Assembly (NCBI RefSeq): GCF_050389775.1
Contig: NZ_CP177152.1
Span: 34,166-98,165 of the forward strand
DNA from: Marinibacterium sp050389775
GTDB lineage: Bacteria > Pseudomonadota > Alphaproteobacteria > Rhodobacterales > Rhodobacteraceae
Reading direction: 5' to 3'
DNA length: 64,000 bases
How positions within the stretch are numbered: the stretch's first letter is position 1; each line of letters starts with the position of its first letter. Positions 42,242-50,969 of this stretch are shown piece by piece. The translations under genes and the position numbers were made by a program. The notes beneath the pieces were generated by a model that was given only the letters and a program-made list of their open reading frames with translations, made no database searches and was not told where the DNA came from.

Positions 42242-45200
42242 ATGGCCGATCTAACCCCGAAGCACGGACCCGATATCCCATCCCAAGCCCGCCTCCGGGA
42301 GGCCTTGTCACATATCGCCAGGGAGATCGGAGACCAGCCCCTCAGAAGCTCATCGCTCGCTCGGATCATGCGCGAGACCTTCGGCGGCAGCGATGCCGGC
42401 GGCGCGTGGTCCTGGCGCATGGCCCATGACGTGATGCAGGCTGCCGCGGTCATGCAGGTTGTGCAGGGCGCTGGCCAGGATACGTTCACGGCGGCCAGGC
42501 TGCTCGCCTCGCGGCTCCTGACCGAGACGCGGCGTTCTGAACAGCAAATCCGCCTGCAGCAATTTTCCACCCCGTTGGCCTATGCAGCCCTGGTCACGTG
42601 TGCCGCTGCCATCCGCCCCGGCGAGACCTTCCTCGAACCCTCGGCCGGCACCGGCGCACTGGCCGGTTTCGCCGTCCGCGCCGGCGGCAAGCCGATGCTG
42701 AACGAGATCGATCCCTTCCGTCGGGCGCTTCTCGAGGCGACCTTTGACACGCAGGTGACCGGCTTCGACGCCGAACATATTGATGATCTCCTGACGGTGC
42801 CCGACGTTGCCGGTGTCATCGTGATGAATCCGCCATTCGCCTCCTCGGTGGATCGGTCGCGGGACAAGCACATTGCGGCGAAACATCTGATCGGCGCTGC
42901 CAAGCGCCTCGCGCCGGGCGGACGTCTCGTGGCGATCATGCCGATGGGCTTCACGCCGGAACGGGACGCGGCCCATTGGGCACGGGCCTCGGCCATCGCG
43001 AAGCCGCGCCTTGCGCTTACTATCCCAGGCCGCGTCTACCGCAAGCTCGGCACCACCGTCGAAACCCAGCTCATGGTGTTCGACAAGGTGCAGGAGGACG
43101 TCGAGATCGTCCGCACAGCTGTCGACGATCTGGATGCGGCGCGGCAAATCGTCGATGACATCGCCGCAACCCGGCCGGTCGCTCCTCTTGTCAAGACCAG
43201 TGTGCAGGCACGGCGTGGGTCGCGCCGGGTCGGTGTCCCTATCGCACGTCAGCGCACAATTTCCCCGGTGGCGTCTACCAAACCCAAATCGCATGCCGCC
43301 ATCCCGCTCTCCTTCACCTGCTTCGCCACCCCCCGCGAGAACAAACCTGTCTCCGACATCTATGCCCGCTACCGCCCGCAGCGGATCGAGATCACGGGGG
43401 CTCAGGAACATCCGACGCCGCTCGTCGAGAGTATTGCGATGGCATCTGTCGCGCCCCCGGTCCCGTCGAATGAAGTTGCCTCGGACCTGAGGCTGCCCGG
43501 TCGCCTGATCGAAGGGGGTCATCTCTCCGAGGCCCAGCTCGAGACCATCCTCATGGCGAACGACGCCCACGGGCGCGACCTGCCGGGGCAGTTCACCATC
43601 GACGAGGACCAGACCCGGATGACCCGCTCGGACGATGATCCAGATGCCCGCGCCTATCGCCTAGGGTATTTCCTCGGCGATGGCACCGGCTGCGGCAAGG
43701 GCCGCGAATGCGCCGGGCTCATCCTGGTGAACTGGCTCGCGGGGCGCCGCAAGGCGGTCTGGATTTCCAAGTCTGCCACGCTCATCGAGGACGCGATCCG
43801 CGACTGGACCGACCTCGGCGGCTCGCCCGCCGACATCCAGCCGCTCTCCAAATGGAAGCCTGACCAGCCTATCTCCATGGGCGATGGCATCCTTTTTGTG
43901 ACCTACGCGACACTCCGGTCCGCAGGCAAATGCGGCACGACCCGGTTGAGCCAGGTTCTGGGCTGGATGGGCGAGGGGTTCGACGGCGTGCTGGCTTTTG
44001 ATGAGGCCCACGCAATGCAGAACGCCGCGGGGTCCGACGCGGGCAGGGGCGTCAAGCCCTCCCAGCAGGGCATGGCTGGACTGCGCCTGCAGCTGGCCGC
44101 GCCACGTGCCCGGGTCTTCTATGTCTCTGCAACCGGCGCCACCAGCGTGCAGAACCTGGCCTATGCTTCACGCCTCGGGCTCTGGGGGCAGGGGCCCGAA
44201 TATCCCTTCCCGAGCCGGGAGAGTTTCGTCTCGGCGATGGAGGCCGGAGGCGTTGCCGCGATGGAAGTCGTGGCGCGCGACCTCAAAACGCTCGGCTTCT
44301 ACACCGCGCGAGCACTCAGCTTCGACGGCGTGGAATACGACGTGCTCGAACATGCTCTCACACCCGCCCAGATCGAGATCTACGATGCCTATGCCGGGGC
44401 CTTCCGGACGATCCATCACAATCTCGAAGCGGCGCTGACCGCGACCGGGGTCAATGATGCCTCCGGTCAGACGAACGCCTCTGCCGCGAAGGCCTCGGCC
44501 AAATCCCGCTTCGAGAGCACCAAGCAGCGTTTCTTCAACCACCTTCTGATGGGCATGAAAGCCCCGACCGTCATCCGCGCCATCGAAGAGGATGTTGCGG
44601 ATGGATATGCCTGCGTCATCCAGGTGGTCTCGACCGGCGAGAGCCTGCTGAAGCGCCGACTCGAAGCGATGGATCCCGAAGATGAGCTCGTGGAAGGTGC
44701 GCTGACGCCTCGGGACTATGTTCTCAGTTACCTCGAACAGGCCTTCCCGATCCATGCCCAGAAGCTCGTGGAGATCGACGGAAACATGGTGGCCGAGCCG
44801 CTGCGGGATGCGAACGGTGCCCTGGTCGTCTCGCGCGAGGCCGAGGCCTTGCGCGATGCGGCGATGATGGAGCTGATGGCGCTTGCGCCTATTCCCGCCG
44901 CGCTCGACCAGATCCTTTGGGCCTTCGGCGATGAGGCCGTGGCCGAAGTAACCGGGCGCTCCATTCGACCCCTGAAATCCAGCGACGGGGCCCTGTTTAT
45001 CGAAAAGCGCAGCGCCAACAGCAATTCCTCGGAAACCCGTGCCTTCATGGATGGGGAGAAGGACATTCTGATCTTCTCCGATGCCGGTGGGACGGGTCGG
45101 TCCTACCATGCGGCTCAAGCAGCGAAGAACCAGAAGCGGCGACGGCACTATCTGCTGGAGCCCGGCTGGCGCGCCGATGCGGCGATCCAGGGGCTCGGCC

Positions 45201-46498
45201 GCACGCATCGATCAGCCCAGGTCAGCGCGCCGTTCTTCCGGGTCTGCACCTCGGATGTGCATGGCGAGAAGCGCTTCACCTCCACGATCGCCCGGCGCCT
45301 CGATCAGTTGGGCGCGCTCACCAAGGGCCAGCGCGAGACCGGCTCCCAGGGCATGTTCCGCGAGGAGGACAATCTCGAGAGCCCGATCGCAAGGGGTGCG
45401 CTGCGAGGCTATTACGCCGACCTGGCCGCCGGGCGTGCCGGGGCCATGAGCTATGAGCAGTTCACGGATTGGACCGCCTTGCAGCTGATCGACCAGGACG
45501 GCGTGCTCCTGGAAGAGCTGCCGCCGATCCAGCGGTTCCTGAACCGGGTGCTGGCTCTGCCAATCCACATGCAGAACGCGCTCTTCGCCGAGTTCATGAG
45601 CCGGATCGCCGATCAGACCGAGCGGGCGCGGGCGGCTGGCACGCTCGATCTCGGCGTCGAGACACTGCGTGGCGAGCGGATAGAGCAGGTCTCGACCGAA
45701 GACCTCTGGACCTGCCCGCGTTCCGGGGCGGTGACACGGATCATCGGCCTCGAGGTGACGGACCCGGTGTATGTGCTCTCGGCCGAGGAGGCTTTGGAAC
45801 GAAACCCGGACAAACAGCCGATGGTCAATCGCGCCTCGGGGCGCGCGGCGCTGATCTCCTCGCGGCCCATGCAGATGTATGACGAGGAGATCGTCACGCT
45901 CATGCGCAAGGTGACGCGCCCGAGCGGATCCACCTATGTCGAGGAAGGGAAGTTCCAGGCCTCCGCTTGGGAAGAGATCGAAAAGCCCGAGTTCCGCCGC
46001 CTCTGGGATGAAGAGGTCGATGGCCTGCCGAAGGTGACGACGACGAAGCTCTATCTGCTGACCGGGCTGCTACTGCCGATCTGGAAGGACATCCCCTCGG
46101 GCAACGAGCGCATCTACCGCGTCACGCCCGAGGGGCAGGCAAGCATGATCGGCCGGACCGTCAGCGAGGACGGCGCCGCCGCGCTCAGGGCCCGGTTCAT
46201 GGCCGGCACCCCGAAAACCCCGCAGGACATGCTGACGGCCGCGCGCGGGTCCACCGCGCCGGTCGATCTGGGCCGAGGTCTCACGCTCACCCGCCGCCGG
46301 GTCGCGGGCGCGGCCCGTCTCGAGATCGACGGGGCCGACCGCGGCATGATCGACGGGCTGAAGGCCATGGGGTGTTTCACCGAGATCATCGCCTTCCAGC
46401 TTCGGGTCTTCGTACCCCACGGGGAGGGCGTCGATACCGCCGCGATCTTGTCTCGGATCACCGGAGACCAAGGTGGCACCTCGCAGGAAGCCGCCTGA
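42242..46498 (+). CDS. DNA methylase / strawberry-notch helicase fusion protein
   Basis: 1418 residues. An N-terminal Rossmann methyltransferase region shows LQQFSTPLAYA, LEPSAGTGAL and MNPPF (Asn196), the N6-adenine methylase set. A strawberry-notch-type superfamily 2 ATPase follows: GDGTGCGKGRE (from about 479), FDEAHAMQN (about 587), and the C-terminal half GGTGRSYHAAQAAKNQKRR and QGLGRTHRS. Such proteins are common on alphaproteobacterial plasmids and phages, with suspected roles in DNA protection or transfer. A decayed C-terminal copy lies at 10870-11410. Confidence 0.85.
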   Translation: MADLTPKHGPDIPSQARLREALSHIAREIGDQPLRSSSLARIMRETFGGSDAGGAWSWRMAHDVMQAAAVMQVVQGAGQDTFTAARLLASRLLTETRRSEQQIRLQQFSTPLAYAALVTCAAAIRPGETFLEPSAGTGALAGFAVRAGGKPMLNEIDPFRRALLEATFDTQVTGFDAEHIDDLLTVPDVAGVIVMNPPFASSVDRSRDKHIAAKHLIGAAKRLAPGGRLVAIMPMGFTPERDAAHWARASAIAKPRLALTIPGRVYRKLGTTVETQLMVFDKVQEDVEIVRTAVDDLDAARQIVDDIAATRPVAPLVKTSVQARRGSRRVGVPIARQRTISPVASTKPKSHAAIPLSFTCFATPRENKPVSDIYARYRPQRIEITGAQEHPTPLVESIAMASVAPPVPSNEVASDLRLPGRLIEGGHLSEAQLETILMANDAHGRDLPGQFTIDEDQTRMTRSDDDPDARAYRLGYFLGDGTGCGKGRECAGLILVNWLAGRRKAVWISKSATLIEDAIRDWTDLGGSPADIQPLSKWKPDQPISMGDGILFVTYATLRSAGKCGTTRLSQVLGWMGEGFDGVLAFDEAHAMQNAAGSDAGRGVKPSQQGMAGLRLQLAAPRARVFYVSATGATSVQNLAYASRLGLWGQGPEYPFPSRESFVSAMEAGGVAAMEVVARDLKTLGFYTARALSFDGVEYDVLEHALTPAQIEIYDAYAGAFRTIHHNLEAALTATGVNDASGQTNASAAKASAKSRFESTKQRFFNHLLMGMKAPTVIRAIEEDVADGYACVIQVVSTGESLLKRRLEAMDPEDELVEGALTPRDYVLSYLEQAFPIHAQKLVEIDGNMVAEPLRDANGALVVSREAEALRDAAMMELMALAPIPAALDQILWAFGDEAVAEVTGRSIRPLKSSDGALFIEKRSANSNSSETRAFMDGEKDILIFSDAGGTGRSYHAAQAAKNQKRRRHYLLEPGWRADAAIQGLGRTHRSAQVSAPFFRVCTSDVHGEKRFTSTIARRLDQLGALTKGQRETGSQGMFREEDNLESPIARGALRGYYADLAAGRAGAMSYEQFTDWTALQLIDQDGVLLEELPPIQRFLNRVLALPIHMQNALFAEFMSRIADQTERARAAGTLDLGVETLRGERIEQVSTEDLWTCPRSGAVTRIIGLEVTDPVYVLSAEEALERNPDKQPMVNRASGRAALISSRPMQMYDEEIVTLMRKVTRPSGSTYVEEGKFQASAWEEIEKPEFRRLWDEEVDGLPKVTTTKLYLLTGLLLPIWKDIPSGNERIYRVTPEGQASMIGRTVSEDGAAALRARFMAGTPKTPQDMLTAARGSTAPVDLGRGLTLTRRRVAGAARLEIDGADRGMIDGLKAMGCFTEIIAFQLRVFVPHGEGVDTAAILSRITGDQGGTSQEAA

Positions 46499-46606
46499 CA
46501 CGTGTCAGCTCAAACGGATCCAAATCCCAGAAAGTTCATCCCACAGGCCGGATCGATTGATCGGGCCCTTGGGCATTCCCACTCATTTCTTCCGATGGAG
46601 ACCAAC

Positions 46607-47104
46607 ATGAATATCGCAGAGATCAAATCAGCCGTGGATGCTGGGCAATCCGTCCACTGGTCACATGAAGGCTACCGTGTCCACCGGGACGCGCTCGGCC
46701 AATACCTGATCACCTATTTGCCGAATGGCAATTCGATCGGCCTCACGGACCGAAGCGGCACCAAGCTGAATGGGGACGAGGCGTCATTCTTTGTCGCCCG
46801 CCCTGATCTGGGTGTCACCGTCCATTGCAGTGCTTGTGGCAGCGAAGACGTCCTGCGGGATTGCTGGGCCAGCTGGAATGCCGAGTTGCAGTTATGGGAA
46901 AGCACCGACCTGCAGGACAACGCCTTTTGCCGCGCCTGTGATGGGGAGGCCATACTGATAAAGCGTCCCATCCGGGACTACGGCGCGGCGTCAGGGTTCA
47001 GCAGGACCGGATGCGATCCGGCTCGAACCATTGCTGAAACAGGGCAGGGGACGGGTACGTGCGGGGAGGTCACGGGCACCGATCCGGGCGGTGTCCCGGG
47101 TTGA
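46607..47104 (+). CDS. Small zinc-ribbon-like plasmid protein
   Basis: 165 residues from ATG 46607 (MNIAEIKSAV). N-terminus VDAGQSVHWSHEGYRVHRDA is a compact fold common on plasmids. Two cysteine pairs, CSACGSEDVLRDC and CRACDGEA, suggest zinc binding. The Gly-rich tail after residue 130 may be poorly structured. Function unknown; follows the methylase/helicase gene by 108 bp. Confidence 0.65.
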   Translation: MNIAEIKSAVDAGQSVHWSHEGYRVHRDALGQYLITYLPNGNSIGLTDRSGTKLNGDEASFFVARPDLGVTVHCSACGSEDVLRDCWASWNAELQLWESTDLQDNAFCRACDGEAILIKRPIRDYGAASGFSRTGCDPARTIAETGQGTGTCGEVTGTDPGGVPG

Positions 47105-47121
47105 GCGGTGGGGGAGAAAGG

Positions 47122-47134
47122 AAAGAAGGCCTTT
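47122..47134 (+). promoter_or_regulatory. AAAG-N5-CTTT leader motif, copy E (double DUF736 gene)
   Basis: AAAGAAGGCCTTT, preceded by GAAAGG and followed by TGGTTTGGTGATCCC. Spacer is 5 bp here. Lies 86 bp before the start. Confidence 0.45.
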
Positions 47135-47220
47135 TGGTTTGGTGATCCCATGAGGGGTCGAAAAGCAATCCCGGGTGCTCTGGCAAGAAGTCAGGCACCG
47201 GCAAACCTAGGAGAAGACCC

Positions 47221-47946
47221 ATGTTCGCAGGAACCCTGACCAAAAACGCCGAAACCGCAGCCGCCGTCTATTCTGGCATGATCCATTCTGCGCGGTTCGA
47301 CATCGCGATCCAGCTCGAGACCCGGACGAAGATGTCCGAGCGCAGCCCCGACTTTGACGTGACCGCCGTGAACAAATCCGGGCGCAAGGTGCATATCGGC
47401 ACGGCCTGGAGCGAGACCGGCAATACCAGTGGCAATCCCTATATCTCGATGCAGATCGATGTCGGCCTCGGTCCGTTCCGCGTCAACGCCGTTCAGACCA
47501 AGGAAGCTCGCGAAGTTGGGAGTGGCGCGTTTGAGATCATCCCGCTGGTCTCCAACGGCGCCATGAAGTCCGGTTCGATCTCGGGCGAGCTGACGGCGAT
47601 GGATGCAGACAATGCCTTTGCTGGTTACATCGCCAACATGATGTTTGATCTCGACTTCATGCTGATCGAGAACGAATTCAAGACCGAAGAAACCCATCCC
47701 GACTACCGGATCGAGGTCTCCTCGCCCAAGGGTCACCCGATCCGCGTTGGCTCGGCCTGGATGGCCAAGAGCAATCGTACGGGCAATGACTACGTCTCGC
47801 TACTGATCAATACGCCCGATGGCGATTTGCGCGTCAACGCCGTGCAGAACGAGGAGCAGCGCGGCGGTCAGACCTTCTCGATCATCCCCTTCGTCGATAG
47901 CGGCGAGCAGGCGCAAGATACGGGAGGTCTTTCACTGGTTGCCTGA
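47221..47946 (+). CDS. Protein with two DUF736 domains
   Basis: 241 residues. Each half shows the DUF736 pattern of a GxAW strand followed by YxSMxID: VHIGTAWSETGNTSGNPY, then IRVGSAWMAKSNRTGNDY, each continuing to FRVNAVQ or LRVNAVQ. The duplication within one protein is the notable feature; the single-domain paralogue is at 14712-15050. Function unknown. Confidence 0.75.
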   Translation: MFAGTLTKNAETAAAVYSGMIHSARFDIAIQLETRTKMSERSPDFDVTAVNKSGRKVHIGTAWSETGNTSGNPYISMQIDVGLGPFRVNAVQTKEAREVGSGAFEIIPLVSNGAMKSGSISGELTAMDADNAFAGYIANMMFDLDFMLIENEFKTEETHPDYRIEVSSPKGHPIRVGSAWMAKSNRTGNDYVSLLINTPDGDLRVNAVQNEEQRGGQTFSIIPFVDSGEQAQDTGGLSLVA

Positions 47947-48120
47947 TCGATCAGAGGTAAGATCGTTACTAGGCGGGGGCCGCTCAAACGCGGCTCCCAT
48001 TCACCAAAATGAGGCAGTAACCGCGACACAAAGCGCGCCCAATTTCTGAACAATAATATACGCCATGCGCAAGAAAGTAGCATTGCATGACATGCATAGC
48101 TGCATTGCAGCGAAGCCGCT

Positions 48121-48149
48121 TGTTGCGACGCAGCATTCCCCCTACCTTT
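48121..48149 (+). promoter_or_regulatory. Promoter of the small RNA
   Basis: TTGTTG (48121-48126) and TACCTT (48144-48149) with exactly 17 bp between, predicting a start near 48156. Confidence 0.6.
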
Positions 48150-48155
48150 TTCTTG

Positions 48156-48276
48156 AGGGTTGGACCTCCTCTCCTCCTCCCTGGGGGCCCGACCGGAGTC
48201 CTGTGCTGCACCTCCTCCCGCAGCGTGGACCCAACAAATCAGGCGTCATCTCACCTCCCGAGATGGCGCCTTTTTT
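48156..48276 (+). ncRNA. Small RNA with anti-Shine-Dalgarno (CCTCCTCC) loops
   Basis: About 120 nt from the predicted start to the terminator T-run. CCTCC motifs appear three times: ACCTCCTCTCCTCCTCCC (48164-48181), the loop ACCTCCTCCC held by GCTGC/GCAGC (48205-48224), and ACCTCCC in the terminator loop. GTTGG near the 5' end can pair with CCAAC at 48231-48235. Alphaproteobacterial small RNAs with CUCCUCC loops are known to block ribosome binding sites of many mRNAs, often in stress. No coding frame fits. Confidence 0.7.
48241..48276 (+). terminator. Rho-independent terminator of the small RNA
   Basis: 12-bp stem AGGCGTCATCTC / GAGATGGCGCCT (one G-T pair), loop ACCTCCC, followed by six T. 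Very strong. Confidence 0.85.
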
Positions 48277-48380
48277 CGTTCTGTTCGGGTAGGGCAAGCT
48301 GAAGTTAAGTTCGCAGTGTTGATTATCAAAGTGATGCGACTTCCACGTGGGTTGCCATCTGCTTGGACTGTCGCCGACGG

Positions 48381-49310
48381 CTAATCATTTTCCGCTGCGG
48401 ATTGGAGCCCGCCGGAAGCTCTCGGCAATATTTCGGCGAGGATGGACTCCAGCAGGTCGATGAAAGCGCGCAAGCGAGCGGAGACGTGGCGCCGTGAAGG
48501 ATAGACGATGAAAATACCGGACGCTGGGCCCTGCCATCTGTGCATGATTTGTACCAGCGCCCGTTGGTTCAGAGCGTCTGCGGCCACAAGAGCCGGGATC
48601 AACGCGATGCCGCCGCCAGCAATGGCCGCCTCGCGGACGGCGTGTAGCGAACCCAGGGTGATTGCACTTCGCGGTTTCAGATTAGCCCGCCGGTCACCAT
48701 TTTCCAGTAACCATGGAACCGGAGCACCGCCCGGCGCGAACGAGATCGTCCGCCAATCCAAAAGGCTTTCCGGCTCATCCGGCAAAGTCCGTTCTGCAAT
48801 AACATCCGGACTGGCGACCAGGATCGTGTGCGACCATGCCAGAGGTCGGGCGACATAGTCGGAGTCCGGCAAGGGTCCGATACGGACAGCACAATCGAAC
48901 CCATCCTCGATCAGATCGGAACGCCGGTCGGTGAAGACGACATTGATTTCCGTCTCGGGCCAGCGTGCGGTGTAAGAAGCCGCAAGCTCGCCCAGCAATT
49001 CCTGTCCCAACATCATCGGGACGGAGACACGCAGCCGGCCGCGCGGCTCCACGCTGCGATCCCGCATCAATCGCTCAAGCTCATCCGCTTCGGCGGTCAG
49101 TTGGAGCGCGCGCGGCAGAAGCAATTCGCCATCCGGCGTCAGGCGCAGCTTTCGCGTACTGCGTTCGAGCAAGCGAAGATCAAATGATGCCTCAAGCATC
49201 TGGACGCGCTTCGATAACGTCGATCTCGGCACACCAGTCTCTTCCGACGCAGCGGCGAACGACCCCGCGCGAACAACTGCAACGAAATCCTTCAGTTCTT
49301 CGATATTCAT
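48381..49310 (-). CDS. LysR-family regulator of the divergent flavin reductase
   Basis: 309 residues. The HTH at the N-terminus reads FVAVVRAGSFAAASEETGV, then PRSTLSKRVQMLE, classical LysR. The periplasmic-binding-like effector domain follows (GRLRVSVPMMLGQELL). It lies back to back with the NADPH-FMN reductase gene, 104 bp apart, so it probably activates that gene in response to an electrophile or quinone-type compound (inference). Confidence 0.9.
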   Translation of the reverse strand: MNIEELKDFVAVVRAGSFAAASEETGVPRSTLSKRVQMLEASFDLRLLERSTRKLRLTPDGELLLPRALQLTAEADELERLMRDRSVEPRGRLRVSVPMMLGQELLGELAASYTARWPETEINVVFTDRRSDLIEDGFDCAVRIGPLPDSDYVARPLAWSHTILVASPDVIAERTLPDEPESLLDWRTISFAPGGAPVPWLLENGDRRANLKPRSAITLGSLHAVREAAIAGGGIALIPALVAADALNQRALVQIMHRWQGPASGIFIVYPSRRHVSARLRAFIDLLESILAEILPRASGGLQSAAEND

Positions 49311-49414
49311 ATCATATAATCCAATATCATGGACGCTATTGCCATATATTTCATACTAATCCGAAAAAGTAGCCAGTGATAGAGACACGGTATTGTTTTT
49401 TATCGGAGGCTCCA

Positions 49415-50011
49415 ATGAACCAAGCACACCCCGCCATCGGCATCATCGTCGGCAGCACACGGCCCGGCCGGAACGCGCTGGAGGTCGCACAATGGGCAAC
49501 CGGAGTCGCAGCGGCTCGTACCGACGCCACATTCGAGATGATCGACATTGCAGATTTCGACCTGCCCCTGCTCGACGAACCGTTCTCAGCGCTTGCATCG
49601 GCGCGGATGGGCATGGAGTACACTCAGCCGCATACCAAAAGATGGTCGGAGACGATTTCGCTTTTTGACGGCTATGTCCTGATCGCACCTGAATACAATT
49701 TCGGTATTCCCGCCGCCCTCAAGAACGCGCTCGACTATCTTCACCCCGAATGGAACGACAAGGCGGCTGGCTTCATAAGCTACGGTTCGAATGGCGGTGT
49801 GCGTTCGACCGCGCAGCTCCGCCTAGCTCTGGCCGAATTGAAGGTGGCGACTGTCGTTCCGGAGGTCAGCATGTCGCTTTATACCGATTTCGAGAATTAC
49901 ACCGTCTTCACGCCCGCCGAGGTCCACACGCAGCAGGTGCATGCGATGTTGGATCAACTCGTTTCCTGGAGCTCGGCTCTCATGCAGGTTCGTGGAAAAG
50001 CCCATGCCTAA
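49415..50011 (+). CDS. NAD(P)H-dependent FMN reductase-like oxidoreductase
   Basis: 198 residues from ATG 49415, with GGAGG eight bases upstream. The flavodoxin-like FMN-binding motif GIIVGSTRPGRNA is near the N-terminus, and the second conserved block APEYNFGIPAALKNALDY is intact. The family includes quinone, azo and chromate reductases. Runs divergently from the LysR gene and overlaps the monooxygenase gene by 8 bp. Confidence 0.9.
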   Translation: MNQAHPAIGIIVGSTRPGRNALEVAQWATGVAAARTDATFEMIDIADFDLPLLDEPFSALASARMGMEYTQPHTKRWSETISLFDGYVLIAPEYNFGIPAALKNALDYLHPEWNDKAAGFISYGSNGGVRSTAQLRLALAELKVATVVPEVSMSLYTDFENYTVFTPAEVHTQQVHAMLDQLVSWSSALMQVRGKAHA

Positions 50012-50306
50012 GGTTTTGATCCGCTACAAGCTGCGACCCGGCGAGGTGCAGGAGAATGTCTCTCTACTCCGCGCATTCTTCCACGAGTTGGAAATCGAAC
50101 GTCCGCCCGGCCTCATCTACGAGGCTTACCTGCTCGCGGACGGGCTGAGTTTTGTGCATATCGTTGATAGCACCACCGGTGCGCAACCCTTTGGCCATCT
50201 TCCCAGTTATCGCAGGTATCGCGATACGGTCGCAGCGCGTTGCACCGAACCGCCCCAGATGATCGGCATGGACCCCGTCGGTGTATTCAACGCCCTTGCC
50301 AATTGA
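50004..50306 (+). CDS. Small dimeric alpha-beta barrel protein (monooxygenase-like)
   Basis: 100 residues from ATG 50004. MPKVLIRYKLRPGEVQENV then LLRAFFHELEIERPPG fits the antibiotic biosynthesis monooxygenase-like ferredoxin fold. Overlap with the reductase gene implies coupled expression. Substrate unknown. Confidence 0.65.
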   Translation: MPKVLIRYKLRPGEVQENVSLLRAFFHELEIERPPGLIYEAYLLADGLSFVHIVDSTTGAQPFGHLPSYRRYRDTVAARCTEPPQMIGMDPVGVFNALAN

Positions 50307-50969
50307 CAGCGCGGCAACCAGCAACATTCCGCTGTCTGAGGCGGATGTCGCGAAATTCGTCAATGTCGCGGCTTGGCTCGAAGCTGCCATTTCTCACGGC
50401 GCAGCATTCTCAGAACCCGGAAGTTTGCATTGCCTTACGGCCTCCCCTGCTCGGCTTCGCGTGTCGCAGGGGAGAACGGCCCTGCGGTCCGTCGCGCATT
50501 CGGCCATGCGGCCTCACCGCGGCGTCGCACCCAGCATCCCGGTTTGCCCGTCTCGCGAGCACGTCGCTCCCCGGCCGCTCCGCCGGATTGCGCTCAGGTC
50601 TGTTTCGGCCGGAGGCCAAAACGATCCCGCCGCTTCATCCGTCTCCCGCGTCCGGTCGCGCCCCTTGCCTGCTCGCGTCGGGCAAACCTACCGTCAAAAC
50701 ACACACATGAGTGCGGAAGCATATCCTCCGGATGGCCCCCAAATCAGCCCGCCTCAAGGATCGCAAAACTTTTCGGGGAGGGCGGGGTGAGGGGCGGTGT
50801 CGGCCCAGTGTTTGAGGGTGCGCTTGTGGTTGGTGCCTTGCCCGGAAAACTTTTGCGCCCGGCAAGCCGGCGGCTGCGCCGTCCCTGACCCGGGCAGATT
50901 CGGAAACCAGACGTACGGCCATGCCACCACACTCACGTGGTGGTTCCCCGAACATCTGGAGACACCAAC
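50307..50969. other. Long non-coding stretch before DUF2493 copy 2
   Basis: 663 bp. The first 120 bp look partly coding in one frame (IPLSEADVAKFVNVAAWLEA), perhaps the remains of a gene cut by rearrangement. The rest is GC-rich with no supported gene until the ATG at 50970. The upstream leader has no clear promoter. Confidence 0.45.

Noticed and set aside
42350..43570. 406-codon minus-strand frame within the methylase/helicase gene
   Set aside because: Shadow of the high-GC coding strand; no recognisable domain.
50307..50710. Open frames of 150-170 codons after the monooxygenase-like gene
   Set aside because: Only the first 40 codons look coding; the rest is arginine/proline/serine-rich translation of GC-rich DNA, so no gene is called.
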